A stretch of 37,140 bases of DNA, taken from positions 1 through 37,140 of the IMG/VR virus record IMGVR_UViG_3300032331_000809; one strand, given 5' to 3'. The notes below the pieces were generated by a model. The model had not been told where the DNA came from, made no database searches, and saw only the letters and a list, made by a program, of their open reading frames with translations. This DNA is from a virus. Below are positions 1 through 9,573 of this stretch, in pieces (the stretch's first letter is position 1; every line of letters starts with the position of its first letter). The translations under genes and the position numbers were made by a program.

Positions 1-3000
1 ACGAAGGGAGCAGCAGAAACTCCTCTTTTAATTAATTTTATTGCTAAATCGGAAGCTTCTTTTTCAGTATCGCCAAATGCTATTTCTGCTGAAAAGCCAC
101 TTTTGGTTTTATCAATAACCACATAGTCATCCCTATTATCTTTCTCAAAAGTATTTTTTTTAATTTCATACCTTTTAGGGTCTAATGAAGTTATAGCAAA
201 CCCTTCCTTCTTCCCTTTTTGCCCCCAATCGCTTTGAACCTCCTCTAAGAATAATACCTTGTTACCGTCTGCATCTTTTCGGGTGTTCATGCGGAGGTGG
301 ACAAGGATGTTGGGTTCGTCAAAGTGGGTGGATTTGAATTGCTTTCCGCCTTGACCACTTTCAATAGTATTTTTATATACTTCGTTTACTCTGTTTTGTC
401 TTGATTGAAATGAGTTTGGATATTCTGCAACTAATTGCGAATAGGAAACGCCATATAAATCAACAGAAATATCATCTAATGTCTTTGACTTACTCGGCAT
501 CGTAACCAAGACCTCTTTGTAGTTTTCTTTTTCTCCTTCTAATTGGTATTGAGAGAATTTACTTCTTTGTTTTTCAGGATTAGTTTTTGCATTTGCTTCT
601 ACATAAGATTTAGCGTCTAAATATGTAAAATCTCTGCCGTATTCCGTTCCATTAATACGAAGATTATACCTTCTTTCGTATTCATTTGATTTATCTGATA
701 ACTTAGCAAATACCCCACCATAAACTTCTTCCCAATCGCTTCCGACACTTTCAAATGCTTGTTTTATTTGTTTAAATGGTCTATCTGATTTAATCACTTC
801 CACAACCTCTACTCTGTTATCTTTTAGGAATTGTTGTATCTCTTCTTTTGATACTTTGCCTTGCTCGTTAAGCCATGCTTCAAGTCCTGTCCACTTTAAT
901 TCATCAGGTTTCGCTCCTGCATTTTTTAGTTCACTTAAAACTTGCTTCCCACTCCCCCATTTAGAAGCTTTTAAGTTTAATATTGATTTTTCTAATGGAC
1001 TATAGAAACCATTTACAATGTCAGGAGATGCAGGCTTTACAAGTTTTTGAGTACCATCAGGCATTGTTACTGTTCTCTCCTCTTCTCTAATCGAAGCTCT
1101 TGAGACTTCTCCTAACTTTGCAGCTTTCTCAACATCTGCAGCTTCCCCTTTTGCCATTGCTTCAGTAACTTTATTTACAAAGTCAAGAAGCTCTTGCACA
1201 TCAGTAATTTCTTGAAATGGTTTAAATGCACCATTAGTGATTCTTGAAACATATTCATTGATGATAGTTGCTATTTTCCTAGCAGTACTCAACTCAAGCT
1301 TTGTACCTTGCTCAGATAATAAAGCTTTTAATTCAGCCATATATTCCTCGTAAGTTACTCCTGCTTTTTGGTATGCAGGATTGTTTGCAAAATCAAGTAA
1401 TGCTTGATTTGATTCTTTGCTTAGAACTGTTGCAATTTTTTCTTGGAACGACTTGAATAGTTTTTGATTGTCCCCAAATGCTTTTTGTAAAACAACATGA
1501 GCTACTTCATGGGCAACAACAGCAGAAGTTGCTTTGCTTAAATCAATATCAATACGAACTATTGATTCTCCTTTAGCGTTTTTAGCCATCATAAAGTGTC
1601 CATCACTACCTTTGTAGCCATTAATCTGCCTCATTGCCTCATTGTAAGAACTTTCATTTTCATGGAAATGAATATCGGAATTTGGGAACAAAGACTTTAA
1701 TGTATTAACCAATCTCTGTCCTGTCTTGATTGTTTTAATGACACGTTCATCCTTTGTTCTCGACAATAATTTTTCGACACCTTCCTTATTTGATGCTTGC
1801 AAAGCTAACGCTTCCTCCTGTTTTTGTTCTTTACCAAGCAATAGGTCCTCTACTGCTTTTACTAACTCAGGATTGCTACCATCTGCTTTTGCTGCATGAT
1901 AAGCCTCGGCAACTGCCATGTTATACCCACCTTCCTTTTCTAAATTAAAAACTGTATCTCCGGGCAATAAGTCATATATCTGCCTAGTTTCTTTACTGAC
2001 AGGAATTTCTTCCAACGCCTTGGCTGTATTTTCTACATCTCTTAATTGAGGAGCTTCTTCCAAAGCTGTCTTCAAAGACACTTCTGCAGCATCTATTGCA
2101 GATTGCTGAGATGGTGTTCTTTCTTCTTCAGGAATGTCAATAGCTTCATGGTACATATCAGCTAACAACTTCTCATTGCCTTCGATAGATACCTCTTCTC
2201 CTTTGTTGTTTGTAAACGTAAGGTTTACTTTGTCTTCAGAAGATAACTCTTGTAAGGCTTTGAACGTGTCATCTACCGTTGCGAAGACTTGCGGTTTCTC
2301 ATTTTCGATGGCTTTTTCAGCTCCTTTAGATTTGTCTCCTTCGCCCACTTCTTGCAATCCCACTTGGGGTTGTTCTGTGCGTAGCACGCCTGCATTTGTT
2401 TCAGACTCTTGAATGGCATTGTATTTATTTTTAATTATTTGTGCTGTTTCAGGGTCGTTGCTTACCGCTAACACAACCCTATTTAATTGTTCTTTAGGTA
2501 ATGATTCTACTTTTTCTATAAACTTCTCCTTAGTAAACCTTCTTCCATCTATAGAATATTGAGCTATACCTGCTCTTTCTGTTCCTGTGATTTTACTTAA
2601 ATCCACAGATTTATCTTCAGGAAGCAAGGTTTTTGTTTCTCCTATAGCCGCAAGCTCCTCATTTATCTGCTGTATCTTTGAACGATATATTTCCTTTCTG
2701 TTTGTCGTTGAAGACAATTCGTTTCTTGCCGATAACAATTCCATTGTTCTACCTAATATCTCAGAGTTGGGAGTCTTGTCTGTACCTACCGATAACAATT
2801 CTCTTGCATCTCTTCTTAAACCAACATTATCATTTATCCTTTGAGCAACATCTGCATCAATTTTTTTAAGCTGAAGCATATTATTAGCCCAAGAGCTTAT
2901 TTTTTCATCAGAAGCTTTATCTGCGCTTATATTTTTAATATCGGTTAAGCTATTGGCAATATCTACATTGTTTCTGTTTCTTATATCCTTATAAGTGTTA

Positions 3001-5579
3001 AATCCCCAATTTATTGTATTATTCCCTAATCCTCCTAGTGATTCTTCAGCAATTTCACTCCAAGACACTTTTTTTCTTCCTCTTCCTGTCATAATCTCAG
3101 AACCTTGAGCTGCAAGTTCCCCTGCTCCCTCCATAAGAGGGTCAAATACTAAACGCTCAGCGACTCCGTGAACTACCCTTGAACCTGTAGAAGCTAATGC
3201 ACTAGCAGGCTTAAATACTCTTCCTGCAAGGTTTCCTGATACCATATCTACTATTGCAATAGGGATACCTCTTGCTAAACCTACAGCTCTACCCTCTTCC
3301 CACACTGATTGGTCTTGCAATGCGGCAGCCAAAGATTCAGGGTCTGTTGGGTTATATCCTTTATTTTGAACAGCAGCCATTACAGCATTTGTGTATTCAG
3401 CAGCAAGACTTGTGATAGCCATACCGCCTGTAAAACCTTTGCTTGCACCTGCTATAGCTCCTGCCGGAACTGTAACTTCACTAAACGGACCTCCTGCTAG
3501 ACCTGCAGTAGCACCTGCGGCTGTTCCTGTAGCTGTTGTAGCTGCTACTATCTTTAAACCATAAGGGAGAATCTGACTAAGACTTGAAGCAACAAATGTT
3601 GAAACCATTTCGATAGGGTCGCTTGCAAAAGCGGACGCTGACTCTTTAAATCCTCTTGATTCTCTCCAACGAGCCATTGCTCTGTCTTCAGTATTTGACA
3701 TATCTTCATACTGCTTTGCAATGTATTCTGAAGCTTCTTTTACATCTTTAAATGAAGAAATATCTTTCCCACCCGGCATAGAAAAAGACAACAATTGCTC
3801 TCCTATTTTTCCGTTTTTATAAGCATCTGTTGTAGCGTTCCAAAAACCTCTTAGATTCTCTTTAAATTCTCCGTTTACTTGCTTGTCAGCCTTGGCATCA
3901 AAATAAGTTTTGGAAATATCAAATTTTGTAGCTGCTTCTTTTTGAGCTTGCTCAGATGAGTAATACGCTTCTGTCAATGCATTAAATTCTGATTGGGTGC
4001 TTGGGTCTGTGTTTTTATACTTTATAAGGTCTTTAATTGGAACTCCAAACTTTTCAACAGATTGAGCATCTAATTCGTATTGAGTAGCCTTAGCTTGATT
4101 GTTTATTCTGATGGCTTCTCCTGCAATTTCTTTTTGTCTTTTTGCAAGTTCTGCATCCCAATCCATACGAGCTTTTTCCGATTTCCCCTCAGATAAAAAT
4201 CCGTAGTCTTTTACAAGAGGCTCTAGTTCATCTCTTTGCTTTTTTAACTCTTTTATATATTGAGCTGCATCGCTTCTAAGCTTTCCTTTTATAAATAGCT
4301 CAGGATTAGATTTTTTTAATCCCTGCTCCCCATCCTCGTAATTGCCTTCAACAAAATCTATAATATCATCAAGCTCTTTGTATTTGTCCCATCTATTTTT
4401 TTCTGTGATATAATCTAAGCCTCTTTCTTTGTAGAATTTGTCTGCCTCAATATCTCTTGTACTTACATCTTTCCAAGACCCATTAGCAAAATCTTTTGCC
4501 TCTTGGTCTGTTTTGAATTGGAAAATTTCCCCTCTTTCTTTTGCTACCTTAAATGCTTCTTTAAATGGAAGCTCTTGCCAAGTAGATGGGCTTGAATTGT
4601 AATTGTTTGGGTCTTTAGGGAATAGTGTAGGCATTGCATAAAACTTACCATCTTGTTCAAAAGATGTCATCTTTACGGTAGATTCTGAGCCATCCTCATT
4701 TAATCTTCCTACATTTCTTAAATTCTGAACTTTGTATGCTTTGTTTAGAAAATCCTCGTTGTTTATCTTGAAATTTTCTTGAGCATAAGTGTTTAAAAAC
4801 TGACGAAGTTTTGCTGATTCTGCTACTTCTGTTGCATTTGTATATGGGTCTAAGTCGATTTCTACAGAATGTTTGCCATCAAATGAGCGTGCAATCATGG
4901 CATCTCCAACTCCTGTCTTTTCAAAAGTAAAACCATATTTACCAAAATCTTTGTTTAATTTTTCAGTAACATAATTTTCTTCTTTGTCTATAAGTTTATC
5001 GTCAACAACCTTTAATTTTTCTTGAAACTCAGGAGACTTTACAATGCCAAGATTGTTTGCTTTTATGCGAGCTTCATTCTCTTTTTGTTTTTGTGTATCC
5101 TGTATTTTCTGAGCATTTAAAAGCTTTGCATTTTCAGCTTTGTCTTTAGCTATCTGCAAACGACCTTGTTCTGCTTGTATTTTGTTTACAGGCGGAGCTA
5201 GAGATGTCGCATCAGACGACATTCTTGGTTGCTCTAATTTAAACGAACCTGCATCAAATTTAAAATCACTCTGTCCTTGTGAAGCCAAAGAACCATCTTC
5301 CGAAGATGATTCCATAGAAACCTCCTCTTGCGTAATCGGCTTGAGTGTAGCCAACGGTTCTTTTTTTTTTAATTCTTCAGGAGCAGTAGCAGCAGTTTTC
5401 CCAATCAATGTAGAGAAAGCAGTTTCATCCTTTTGATAGCCTTTGCTTTTTACATAAGAATACATATCTGAAAACACTTCAGAATCGTTATGCAAAAGTT
5501 TAATAAACTCTTCACGATTTTTTCTGTATCCACTAGATTGCGCTTTTTGATATAAGTCATCAATTACTTGTTCGTCCAT
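1..5579 (-). CDS. Giant ejected/polyvalent virion protein with HEVAH metalloprotease motif (3' end outside window)
   Basis: This open frame starts with ATG at 5579 and runs without a stop to the window edge, so the protein is longer than 1859 residues and its C-terminus is missing here. Visible parts in order: a charged N-terminus beginning MDEQVIDDLYQKA; a small module near residues 295-355 containing FYAMPTLFP and later FKTDQEAKDFA, like a module seen in other phage internal proteins; long helical, charged stretches; a Gly/Ala-rich hydrophobic segment at about 655-765 that could enter a membrane; an HEVAH motif at 1357-1361, with E1412 or E1416 in EEYMAEL as a possible third zinc ligand; and C-terminal segments (about 1535-1590 and 1745-1800, the latter with HFDEPNILVHLR and EEVQSDW) resembling domains of phage large polyvalent proteins. 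It is last in a trio of internal proteins, the place T7 gp16 holds. Ejection into the host and peptidase activity are inferences. Confidence 0.8.
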   Translation of the reverse strand, partial: MDEQVIDDLYQKAQSSGYRKNREEFIKLLHNDSEVFSDMYSYVKSKGYQKDETAFSTLIGKTAATAPEELKKKEPLATLKPITQEEVSMESSSEDGSLASQGQSDFKFDAGSFKLEQPRMSSDATSLAPPVNKIQAEQGRLQIAKDKAENAKLLNAQKIQDTQKQKENEARIKANNLGIVKSPEFQEKLKVVDDKLIDKEENYVTEKLNKDFGKYGFTFEKTGVGDAMIARSFDGKHSVEIDLDPYTNATEVAESAKLRQFLNTYAQENFKINNEDFLNKAYKVQNLRNVGRLNEDGSESTVKMTSFEQDGKFYAMPTLFPKDPNNYNSSPSTWQELPFKEAFKVAKERGEIFQFKTDQEAKDFANGSWKDVSTRDIEADKFYKERGLDYITEKNRWDKYKELDDIIDFVEGNYEDGEQGLKKSNPELFIKGKLRSDAAQYIKELKKQRDELEPLVKDYGFLSEGKSEKARMDWDAELAKRQKEIAGEAIRINNQAKATQYELDAQSVEKFGVPIKDLIKYKNTDPSTQSEFNALTEAYYSSEQAQKEAATKFDISKTYFDAKADKQVNGEFKENLRGFWNATTDAYKNGKIGEQLLSFSMPGGKDISSFKDVKEASEYIAKQYEDMSNTEDRAMARWRESRGFKESASAFASDPIEMVSTFVASSLSQILPYGLKIVAATTATGTAAGATAGLAGGPFSEVTVPAGAIAGASKGFTGGMAITSLAAEYTNAVMAAVQNKGYNPTDPESLAAALQDQSVWEEGRAVGLARGIPIAIVDMVSGNLAGRVFKPASALASTGSRVVHGVAERLVFDPLMEGAGELAAQGSEIMTGRGRKKVSWSEIAEESLGGLGNNTINWGFNTYKDIRNRNNVDIANSLTDIKNISADKASDEKISSWANNMLQLKKIDADVAQRINDNVGLRRDARELLSVGTDKTPNSEILGRTMELLSARNELSSTTNRKEIYRSKIQQINEELAAIGETKTLLPEDKSVDLSKITGTERAGIAQYSIDGRRFTKEKFIEKVESLPKEQLNRVVLAVSNDPETAQIIKNKYNAIQESETNAGVLRTEQPQVGLQEVGEGDKSKGAEKAIENEKPQVFATVDDTFKALQELSSEDKVNLTFTNNKGEEVSIEGNEKLLADMYHEAIDIPEEERTPSQQSAIDAAEVSLKTALEEAPQLRDVENTAKALEEIPVSKETRQIYDLLPGDTVFNLEKEGGYNMAVAEAYHAAKADGSNPELVKAVEDLLLGKEQKQEEALALQASNKEGVEKLLSRTKDERVIKTIKTGQRLVNTLKSLFPNSDIHFHENESSYNEAMRQINGYKGSDGHFMMAKNAKGESIVRIDIDLSKATSAVVAHEVAHVVLQKAFGDNQKLFKSFQEKIATVLSKESNQALLDFANNPAYQKAGVTYEEYMAELKALLSEQGTKLELSTARKIATIINEYVSRITNGAFKPFQEITDVQELLDFVNKVTEAMAKGEAADVEKAAKLGEVSRASIREEERTVTMPDGTQKLVKPASPDIVNGFYSPLEKSILNLKASKWGSGKQVLSELKNAGAKPDELKWTGLEAWLNEQGKVSKEEIQQFLKDNRVEVVEVIKSDRPFKQIKQAFESVGSDWEEVYGGVFAKLSDKSNEYERRYNLRINGTEYGRDFTYLDAKSYVEANAKTNPEKQRSKFSQYQLEGEKENYKEVLVTMPSKSKTLDDISVDLYGVSYSQLVAEYPNSFQSRQNRVNEVYKNTIESGQGGKQFKSTHFDEPNILVHLRMNTRKDADGNKVLFLEEVQSDWGQKGKKEGFAITSLDPKRYEIKKNTFEKDNRDDYVVIDKTKSGFSAEIAFGDTEKEASDLAIKLIKRGVSAAPF

Positions 5580-5600
5580 TTCTTGTAATTTTTAAGTTTA

Positions 5601-7508
5601 TTATTTAGTACTATAATCTACTCCTCCCGAAAGAGTTCCTGTTCCACGAAGAGATTCAATCCATTTTTCTTGTTCTATAGGTGTTTTGCCTTTAGGGTTA
5701 GCTTTCAAAAAGTTATCTATTGCACTTTTTGCTTTTACAGGGTCAGATAAATCTATTTCATTTGACTCCGCTCCGTTAGGAGCTTTAACAACTATATAAT
5801 CTCCTGCTGTGTATGGTATTCTTACGCTAGCTCCAATTGCACTTAATGATGCATTTAATTCATCGAAAGCTTTCTCTTCATCTTCATTTATCTTTCCTGT
5901 AATGTTTGGTATAGAAGCCCCATATTCTTGCATAGGAGTTAATTTGATAGGCTCTGCTTCAAATGCTGATATGGTTTCAGTTGGGACAGCCATGCTTCTT
6001 CCTTGTGGCAAAAATTCCTTAACATACTTCATTACATTATCTTCATTCAATCCTTGCGTGTTTAAAGCTCCAACCATTGACTTAGCAAATGCAAGTGGAT
6101 TTGTTTCCGCTTGTCTGTAAGTAAATACTTGCTGTCTTCCATCTTTATTGGTAATAGTGTATCCTGTGCCTGTCTTTTCTATTGGTAATCCTGTCTTAGA
6201 CCCTAAATATTTTGTTCCGGCTGACTGCTGAGATGCATCTCCTACTAATGAGTAAACCAAATTCTGAGCAAAGTTTTTAGCATCCTCAGACTGTTTACCC
6301 ATCTCGTATTCTACAGCAGTAGGCGACCTACGCTCTTGAAGTTGTATTTGAGGAGTAGTTTTTATTTGCTCGCTTCTATCGTATCTCAAACGTGCGTTTG
6401 TACGCAAATAAGATAATGCATCCTCTTCTTGCTTTTCGCTAAATACAGGAACAGGGCTACCGTTAGATTTATTCTTTAAAAGAATTTTCTCAGGGTTCTG
6501 CTTTGCATCATTCTCATCCCAAGTATATGTGTATGGTTTATTGTTTTCAGGACAAATATCAAGAGCATTTGTAAGAATAGATGAGGTATTGTAAGGGTTT
6601 GCTAGTTGAGATTTTAAAGCTTTTGTTTCAGCTTGTTCAAAACTTATAGCAATGCTCTTCAAGTCTTTTTGGTTTTTCAACCATTGTTCTTTGCTTCCTT
6701 TATATCCTTGCTGAACAGCCTCCTCATACATCTGCCTAACTTTCTCAGGGTCTGCCAAGAAATTGTCTTTTTTTGTTACATCAAGAGTCTCGCTAATCAA
6801 ACCTGTTGAGCCTAGTGTTGACTTAGCAACTTGTATAGATGTCAATTCTTTGCCTAATCCTTTTACAAAACCATCTAAATAACCATCTACATCATATCTA
6901 TCAAATTGACCTTTTATTCTATTGCGCAATGCATTTATTTCAGTAAACTTATTTGGATTAGGATTCATTTTATAAACGCCATCCTCTCCTTTTTCTTTAT
7001 AAGCCACATTTACCTTGCCATCCGTAGGATTAATGTACAATTGTGTTTCGTTAAAGTTTCCAAATCCTTCAGCTTCAGCCATTAAGAATTGCTCTAAGTC
7101 TTGAGAATTACCACCCTTCATTCTATCCCATTTATTCTTAAATTCTGTTTGGTATTCCTTTATCAAACCAAACGCAGCAGATGTACCATCTGTAAGATTT
7201 TGTCTTTGTACTAAATAGTCATTTAATTTTAACTGACCCGACTTCAATAATTTATCTTGCATCAATCTTGCAGCCTGAGCATCTGAAGCGTATTTCAACG
7301 CCCATTCGTTCATCTGAGTATTCTCTCCTTGTGGAGTTTCAGATAAAGTCATACCAAAATCACGAGAAGATTTGTCTATTGCAGCCTTCTTCTCCTCACG
7401 AGCTTTGTTCTCGTTGAGTAACATCTCGCTCATATTCTTGGTAATATCCGCCCAATTTATATAGCTATCTGCTTCTCGTTCTGCGTATTTATAATATGTA
7501 TTTGCCAT
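5601..7508 (-). CDS. Putative internal virion (ejection/cargo) protein, 635 aa
   Basis: A soluble, mostly helical, charged protein with no membrane segment and no motif I can assign. Its N-terminus (MANTYYKYAEREADSYINWA) leads into a Lys/Glu/Ala-rich helical region, and low-complexity Gln/Asn/Lys stretches follow. It lies 21 nt upstream of the giant ejected protein and 3 nt downstream of the gp14-like gene. That order matches podoviruses such as T7 (gp14-gp15-gp16) and crAss-like phages, which package cargo proteins. The role as the middle ejection protein therefore comes from position, size and composition. The ATG is preceded by an A/T-rich leader typical of Bacteroidota. Confidence 0.6.
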   Translation of the reverse strand: MANTYYKYAEREADSYINWADITKNMSEMLLNENKAREEKKAAIDKSSRDFGMTLSETPQGENTQMNEWALKYASDAQAARLMQDKLLKSGQLKLNDYLVQRQNLTDGTSAAFGLIKEYQTEFKNKWDRMKGGNSQDLEQFLMAEAEGFGNFNETQLYINPTDGKVNVAYKEKGEDGVYKMNPNPNKFTEINALRNRIKGQFDRYDVDGYLDGFVKGLGKELTSIQVAKSTLGSTGLISETLDVTKKDNFLADPEKVRQMYEEAVQQGYKGSKEQWLKNQKDLKSIAISFEQAETKALKSQLANPYNTSSILTNALDICPENNKPYTYTWDENDAKQNPEKILLKNKSNGSPVPVFSEKQEEDALSYLRTNARLRYDRSEQIKTTPQIQLQERRSPTAVEYEMGKQSEDAKNFAQNLVYSLVGDASQQSAGTKYLGSKTGLPIEKTGTGYTITNKDGRQQVFTYRQAETNPLAFAKSMVGALNTQGLNEDNVMKYVKEFLPQGRSMAVPTETISAFEAEPIKLTPMQEYGASIPNITGKINEDEEKAFDELNASLSAIGASVRIPYTAGDYIVVKAPNGAESNEIDLSDPVKAKSAIDNFLKANPKGKTPIEQEKWIESLRGTGTLSGGVDYSTK

Positions 7509-7511
7509 TGT

Positions 7512-8327
7512 TTATTTAGGTGTTTCAAAAACAAAAGGGTTTAAATCAAATCTATATGGAGCTCCTTGCTGAGGTTGCGCTTGGTCTTGAATTTGAGATT
7601 GGTCGCTTCCACTCCATCCTCCATTTTTGCTAAGACTCATATTAAATTGATATTGCTTGTATTGTTCAGGTGTCAAATCCATAGTCTGTCCGGGAATTGT
7701 AGGATGAGGGACAGTAACCCTATCTCCTCCACCTATCCCTGCAGGGGTACTTACAGCGTCCGTAGTTGTAGTTGTTTTTGGATATAAAGGAACTAAACTT
7801 AAACCCTGTTGCCCCATAGATGTCAATCCTTGTATGCCTTGTCTTGTTGCTGCTGCTGCGGCTTGTTGTGCATCTCTTGCAGCCAACTGAGCACCTTGCA
7901 CTTCTGCTAAATCTAAGTTTACACCTAAATCACGCAAACGAGCGTCCTCTGCCAATTTCATCTTCTCAATATCTGTCATCTCTTTACCCATTGCAGTTCT
8001 AATTGCAGCCTGCCCTTCGTTCATAGCCATCTGAACTCTGCCTGCTGTAGCAGCAGCACCTCGCTCTGACTCTTGAGCTACTCGTATTGCTTGCGCCCCT
8101 TGAGAAAGCATAGCTTCTCTTTCTAATTCGTAAGGCTCTTTTTTTACAGCTAATTCGTCATAATAATTTGTTTCAAGTTTTTTACGAGCTTCCGCCATAG
8201 CAGCGTCTGCATCTGCCTGTGCTTGTTTTTGTAATTTTTTTTCTTTACTCGCATCGGAGAAAGACTTAGCTGTTCCTGCGGCTGTAACCGCTAAACTGCC
8301 TATTGCTATTGCTGTTGCTACTCCCAT
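7512..8327 (-). CDS. Putative internal virion protein, T7 gp14-like
   Basis: A 271-residue protein. A short hydrophobic Ala/Gly N-terminus (MGVATAIAIGSLAVTAAGTA) is followed by a long Ala/Gln/Glu-rich helical or coiled-coil region (about 25-185) and a Pro/Gln-rich tail. This layout is seen in the small internal or ejection proteins of podoviruses (T7 gp14-like), which insert in the outer membrane to start the DNA channel. It is first of three consecutive putative internal proteins, 3 nt before the 635-aa gene. I see no enzymatic motif. The match is by architecture rather than by alignment. Confidence 0.6.
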   Translation of the reverse strand: MGVATAIAIGSLAVTAAGTAKSFSDASKEKKLQKQAQADADAAMAEARKKLETNYYDELAVKKEPYELEREAMLSQGAQAIRVAQESERGAAATAGRVQMAMNEGQAAIRTAMGKEMTDIEKMKLAEDARLRDLGVNLDLAEVQGAQLAARDAQQAAAAATRQGIQGLTSMGQQGLSLVPLYPKTTTTTDAVSTPAGIGGGDRVTVPHPTIPGQTMDLTPEQYKQYQFNMSLSKNGGWSGSDQSQIQDQAQPQQGAPYRFDLNPFVFETPK

Positions 8328-8328
8328 T

Positions 8329-8730
8329 TTATAAAAGTTTTATCATTTCTGTTGTGTAATTGTCTCCCTTAATGTATCCACATCCTTCATATATCTCAAT
8401 CAAACTTGGATGTTTTATTAAGGCATAAGTATATTTATATCCCACCTGTTTACATAATTCTGTCAATGCTGAAATCAATAGTTTTATGGCTTCCTTTCTT
8501 GTTGGCTTTATATTGTATGTTTTACTTGAGATAATCCAATCTACCCATGCAACACTTGAATTTGTTGTGTACATAAACCCTGCACAAATAGGAATATCCC
8601 CATCATAAACAATGAAACCTGAATCAGGGAGAAAATCCTTTGCAGGAGCTTCCCAACCCCAATCCCTCCACCAACCTACCAATATACTATCGTAATCAGT
8701 CTCATTAAGACCTCTTATAGTTAAACTCAT
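8329..8730 (-). CDS. GNAT-fold acetyltransferase-like protein
   Basis: This 133-residue protein reads like a compact GNAT domain: an N-terminal beta-alpha unit (MSLTIRGLNETDYDSILVGW), a central strand pair (GFIVYDGDIPICAGFMY), a helix with Lys/Arg-rich lead-in (KPTRKEAIKLLISALTELC) and the closing YEGCGYIKGDN segment typical of GNAT motif B. The canonical Q/RxxGxG/A acetyl-CoA loop is not clear. Small GNAT-like proteins often sit in phage structural operons, where their role is unknown. It lies 1 nt from the gp14-like gene and 21 nt from the tail gene upstream. Virion modification or a degenerate structural role are both possible. Confidence 0.6.
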   Translation of the reverse strand: MSLTIRGLNETDYDSILVGWWRDWGWEAPAKDFLPDSGFIVYDGDIPICAGFMYTTNSSVAWVDWIISSKTYNIKPTRKEAIKLLISALTELCKQVGYKYTYALIKHPSLIEIYEGCGYIKGDNYTTEMIKLL

Positions 8731-8751
8731 ATTAGATACAAAGATATGAAT

Positions 8752-9558
8752 TTAAGGGAAACTTTTCATAACTTCTGACTCAACAGCAAATAATTCAATT
8801 TTATCTGACGAGTTGTTCTCCATTGTAAATGTGCAATAGTGTCCTAAAACGCCATGAGACTCAGCTACAGAGTTTTTAATGTATAAGAAATAATTTATAT
8901 TACTTGGTATTGGTACTGTACCCGGAATGGTAGTATTTATAACAATTTGATTTGTTCCTATAGGTAAATTTACATTGACAGCAGTAACCTGACCTGCAAG
9001 CTGAGGAGTAGTACCAAAGTAAAGGTAGTCCCCAACACTAATGATGCTGCCTATTTGTACTAAAGGATTTATACTAAAATTAACAACAGTACCGCCACTT
9101 GTAACTGTTTGACTATTGCCTATACCATTTACACTTCTAAGCGAAAGTTGCCCTGTTGAGTTGTTTCTTATAAAAGCAAAATAAACAGATTCTTTTTTAG
9201 CAAACCAACTATAATCCATGTATCCTGAAGTTTCTAAGTCTGTTTCTAATTGCACCGACCAAGGAGAGTCTCCTTGCAAAGACATTGTCTTGAATAGTTT
9301 ATTTTCAAGTACTGCCTTGTTTAATACGCTTTGTATTCTTGTTGGTGTAAATGCGCCGCTAGGGTTACCCATACGAACCCACCAATCAGCGTAGAATGTA
9401 TTTCTTGTACCACTTACGCTTGAGTTGTGTCTGTAAAGGTTGCCTCCACGAAAAGTATATAAGTAATTGTTCATTCCAAGTATCCAATCAGGGTAGTAAG
9501 AATAAAAAGAAACCCATCCTTTTACGCTGTCGCTATATGTTAGTGTGTAATTTGCCAT
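8752..9558 (-). CDS. Putative tail/baseplate structural protein, 268 aa
   Basis: The N-terminal part (MANYTLTYSDSVKGWVSFYS, then PDWILGMNNYLYTFRGGNLYRHN) is a pattern I know from tail proteins of Bacteroidota podoviruses, with aromatic-rich beta structure. The C-terminal half is beta-rich (TVTSGGTVVNFSI, SVGDYLYFG). There is no signal peptide or membrane segment. It lies between the 315-aa tail gene and the GNAT-like gene in the tail block, 15 nt downstream of the former. The structural role rests on context and this N-terminal pattern; the exact virion location is unknown. Confidence 0.6.
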   Translation of the reverse strand: MANYTLTYSDSVKGWVSFYSYYPDWILGMNNYLYTFRGGNLYRHNSSVSGTRNTFYADWWVRMGNPSGAFTPTRIQSVLNKAVLENKLFKTMSLQGDSPWSVQLETDLETSGYMDYSWFAKKESVYFAFIRNNSTGQLSLRSVNGIGNSQTVTSGGTVVNFSINPLVQIGSIISVGDYLYFGTTPQLAGQVTAVNVNLPIGTNQIVINTTIPGTVPIPSNINYFLYIKNSVAESHGVLGHYCTFTMENNSSDKIELFAVESEVMKSFP

Positions 9559-9573
9559 GCTTTATTTTAATTT

